Of a stretch of DNA of 6,737 nt, positions 5,983-6,737 are shown in pieces. The stretch covers positions 1 through 6,737 of the forward strand of contig WNEB01000080.1 in assembly GCA_009914575.1 (NCBI GenBank). The letters are read 5' to 3'. Made by a program: the position numbers and the translations under genes. The notes below the pieces were generated by a model. It saw only the letters and a program-made list of their open reading frames with translations, was not told where the DNA came from and made no database searches. Within the stretch, counting starts at the first letter, position 1. Every line of letters begins with the position of its first letter. Origin of the DNA: Burkholderia gladioli (GTDB lineage: Bacteria; Pseudomonadota; Gammaproteobacteria; Burkholderiales; Burkholderiaceae).

Positions 5983-6026
5983 CTGCAAGCATCCTGCAAT
6001 ACAGGGTTGCAGGCCCGTTTCGGGCC
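5983..6026 (+). promoter_or_regulatory. Overlapping leader hairpins upstream of the DUF2244 gene
   Basis: CTGCAA occurs at 5983-5988 and 5994-5999, and TTGCAG at 6007-6012 can pair with either. CCTGCAA (5993-5999) with TTGCAGG (6007-6013) is a perfect 7-bp stem. GGCCCG (6012-6017) with CGGGCC (6021-6026) forms a second hairpin that shares two bases with the first. No known riboswitch is recognised; a regulatory role is inferred only from the arrangement. Confidence 0.4.
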
Positions 6027-6055
6027 AGCTTCGATGCCGATCGCGAGAGGCGGCG

Positions 6056-6532
6056 ATGAGTGGAACGACAGGTATCACGGACACCGAAACAGTTTTGATG
6101 GACTGGCTCATCAAGCGCAACTGTTCGGTGTCTCCGCGCCAGTTCGTTGCGTGTTACGCGTCGCTGGCAGCGTTCTCGCTCGCGATCGCCGTGTTGTTGT
6201 GGTGGCGCGGCGCCTGGCTCGTGTTGCCGTTCACGGGCCTCGAGCTGCTGGCAGTCGGCGTGGCGTTCGCCATCTATGCGCGCCATGCAGTCGATTACGA
6301 ACGCATCAGGTTGTTCCCGCATCGTCTGCTGATCGAGCGGATGAGCGCCGAGCAAATGACGCGCTTCGAGTTCAACCCGAGCTGGGTGCGGGTCGAACCG
6401 GGTGCGTCGCCGCGCGATCCGGTCAGGGTCGTGTCGCGCGGGCAGAGCGTCGTGGTCGGGCAGTACCTCGCCCAATACCGGCGAGCCCAGTTCGCTAGTG
6501 AGCTGCATGCGTCGCTGAGGCGATGCGGCTGA
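6056..6532 (+). CDS. DUF2244 family integral membrane protein
   Basis: This 158-residue protein has two predicted membrane helices (about 31-50, VACYASLAAFSLAIAVLLWW, and 54-75, WLVLPFTGLELLAVGVAFAIYA) joined by a very short turn, then a soluble C-terminal part with FNPSWVRVE and VVVGQYLAQYRRAQFASEL. The N-terminus WLIKRNCSVSPRQF precedes the first helix. This layout matches DUF2244, a family of unknown function often found near cytochrome c oxidase genes in proteobacteria; coxB might follow beyond the window, but this is not visible. I chose ATG 6056 because GAGAGG (6045-6050) lies 5 bases before it; an in-frame ATG at 5975 would add 27 residues without family similarity and sits at the predicted transcription start. 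It has its own promoter and leader. Confidence 0.85.
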   Translation: MSGTTGITDTETVLMDWLIKRNCSVSPRQFVACYASLAAFSLAIAVLLWWRGAWLVLPFTGLELLAVGVAFAIYARHAVDYERIRLFPHRLLIERMSAEQMTRFEFNPSWVRVEPGASPRDPVRVVSRGQSVVVGQYLAQYRRAQFASELHASLRRCG

Positions 6533-6583
6533 TCGCGGCGGTCGCCCGGAATCGCGGGCGGTGGGGGAGGGTAGGAATGACAA

Positions 6584-6737
6584 GCCTCTCTTGAATTTCG
6601 AGTGGGTGGATTTTCCGGGTCAAGGGCGGGCGAAGCCCGGCGCAGCGAACCCTTGATGCGGAGAAATCTACGAGCACGCTTGAGGGCTCGGGCCAGGCAA
6701 AGCCTTGCGCCGCCTGGCCCCCGAGCCCGTCCGGCGG
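6584..6737 (+). mobile_element. Second copy of the MITE-like element, cut by the window end
   Basis: It begins with GCCTCTCTTGAA and follows copy one (4558-4712) over 154 bases with four differences: a T-run one base shorter, GCGCAG to GCGAAG, CCCAC to CCCCC, and CCGAC to CCGGC. It has the same orientation and lies 51 bases after the DUF2244 stop. The left flank lacks AGTATACT, which places the element boundary at the G of 6584. The right end and target duplication are beyond the window. Confidence 0.88.

Noticed and set aside
5893..6498. Plus-strand 201-codon frame over the DUF2244 gene
   Set aside because: It overlaps the DUF2244 frame, starts upstream of the promoter and is Arg-rich shadow sequence.
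6495..6677. Small minus-strand frames inside both element copies (start MLVDFSASRV)
   Set aside because: They recur only because the element is repeated; they run across the hairpin and terminal repeat and show no protein family signature. They are probably spurious.

Overview
The window looks like a chromosomal segment of a Burkholderia-type betaproteobacterium. The DNA is very GC-rich, and the proteins (SecB, GpsA, TrmL, BioC-like, DUF2244) and their order match what I recall of Burkholderia and related Burkholderiales. No species can be named from the sequence alone. Most of the window is housekeeping; the unusual parts are two disrupted genes and two copies of a small transposon-like repeat.

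Left block, plus strand (117-2425): a membrane-anchored rhodanese-like protein, glutaredoxin 3 (grxC, its GTG start overlapping the rhodanese stop), the export chaperone secB, and glycerol-3-phosphate dehydrogenase gpsA. The first three link sulfur/thiol redox chemistry with Sec export. gpsA is full length except for an in-frame TAG at codon 36. A good intrinsic terminator at 2435-2456 ends the block. A macrodomain (ADP-ribose/O-acetyl-ADP-ribose hydrolase-like) gene follows at 2663-3183. It has its own ribosome binding site but is split by a one-base frameshift near 2935-2941.

Middle block, minus strand (4501 down to 3196): comF, then trmL, probably one transcript, with a perfect 12-bp GC-only hairpin at the comF stop codon. 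They converge on the macrodomain gene. comF carries a short in-frame tandem repeat that turns one expected CxxC knuckle into CDRCDRCDRC.

Right block, plus strand: a 266-bp MITE-like element (4558-4823) sits between the divergent genes comF and bioC. It has 25-bp imperfect terminal inverted repeats and a palindromic 8-bp target duplication, AGTATACT, and appears to have landed in the bioC promoter. Then come a BioC-family methyltransferase, a near-consensus sigma-70 promoter, and a two-helix DUF2244 membrane protein. A second, nearly identical copy of the element in the same orientation starts at 6584 and runs off the window. The two direct copies bracket bioC and the DUF2244 gene.

No RNA genes, CRISPR array, attachment site, transposase gene or replication origin were seen. 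The most interesting novelty candidate is the structured repeat family. The two gene disruptions could be real decay or sequence errors and should be checked against reads.
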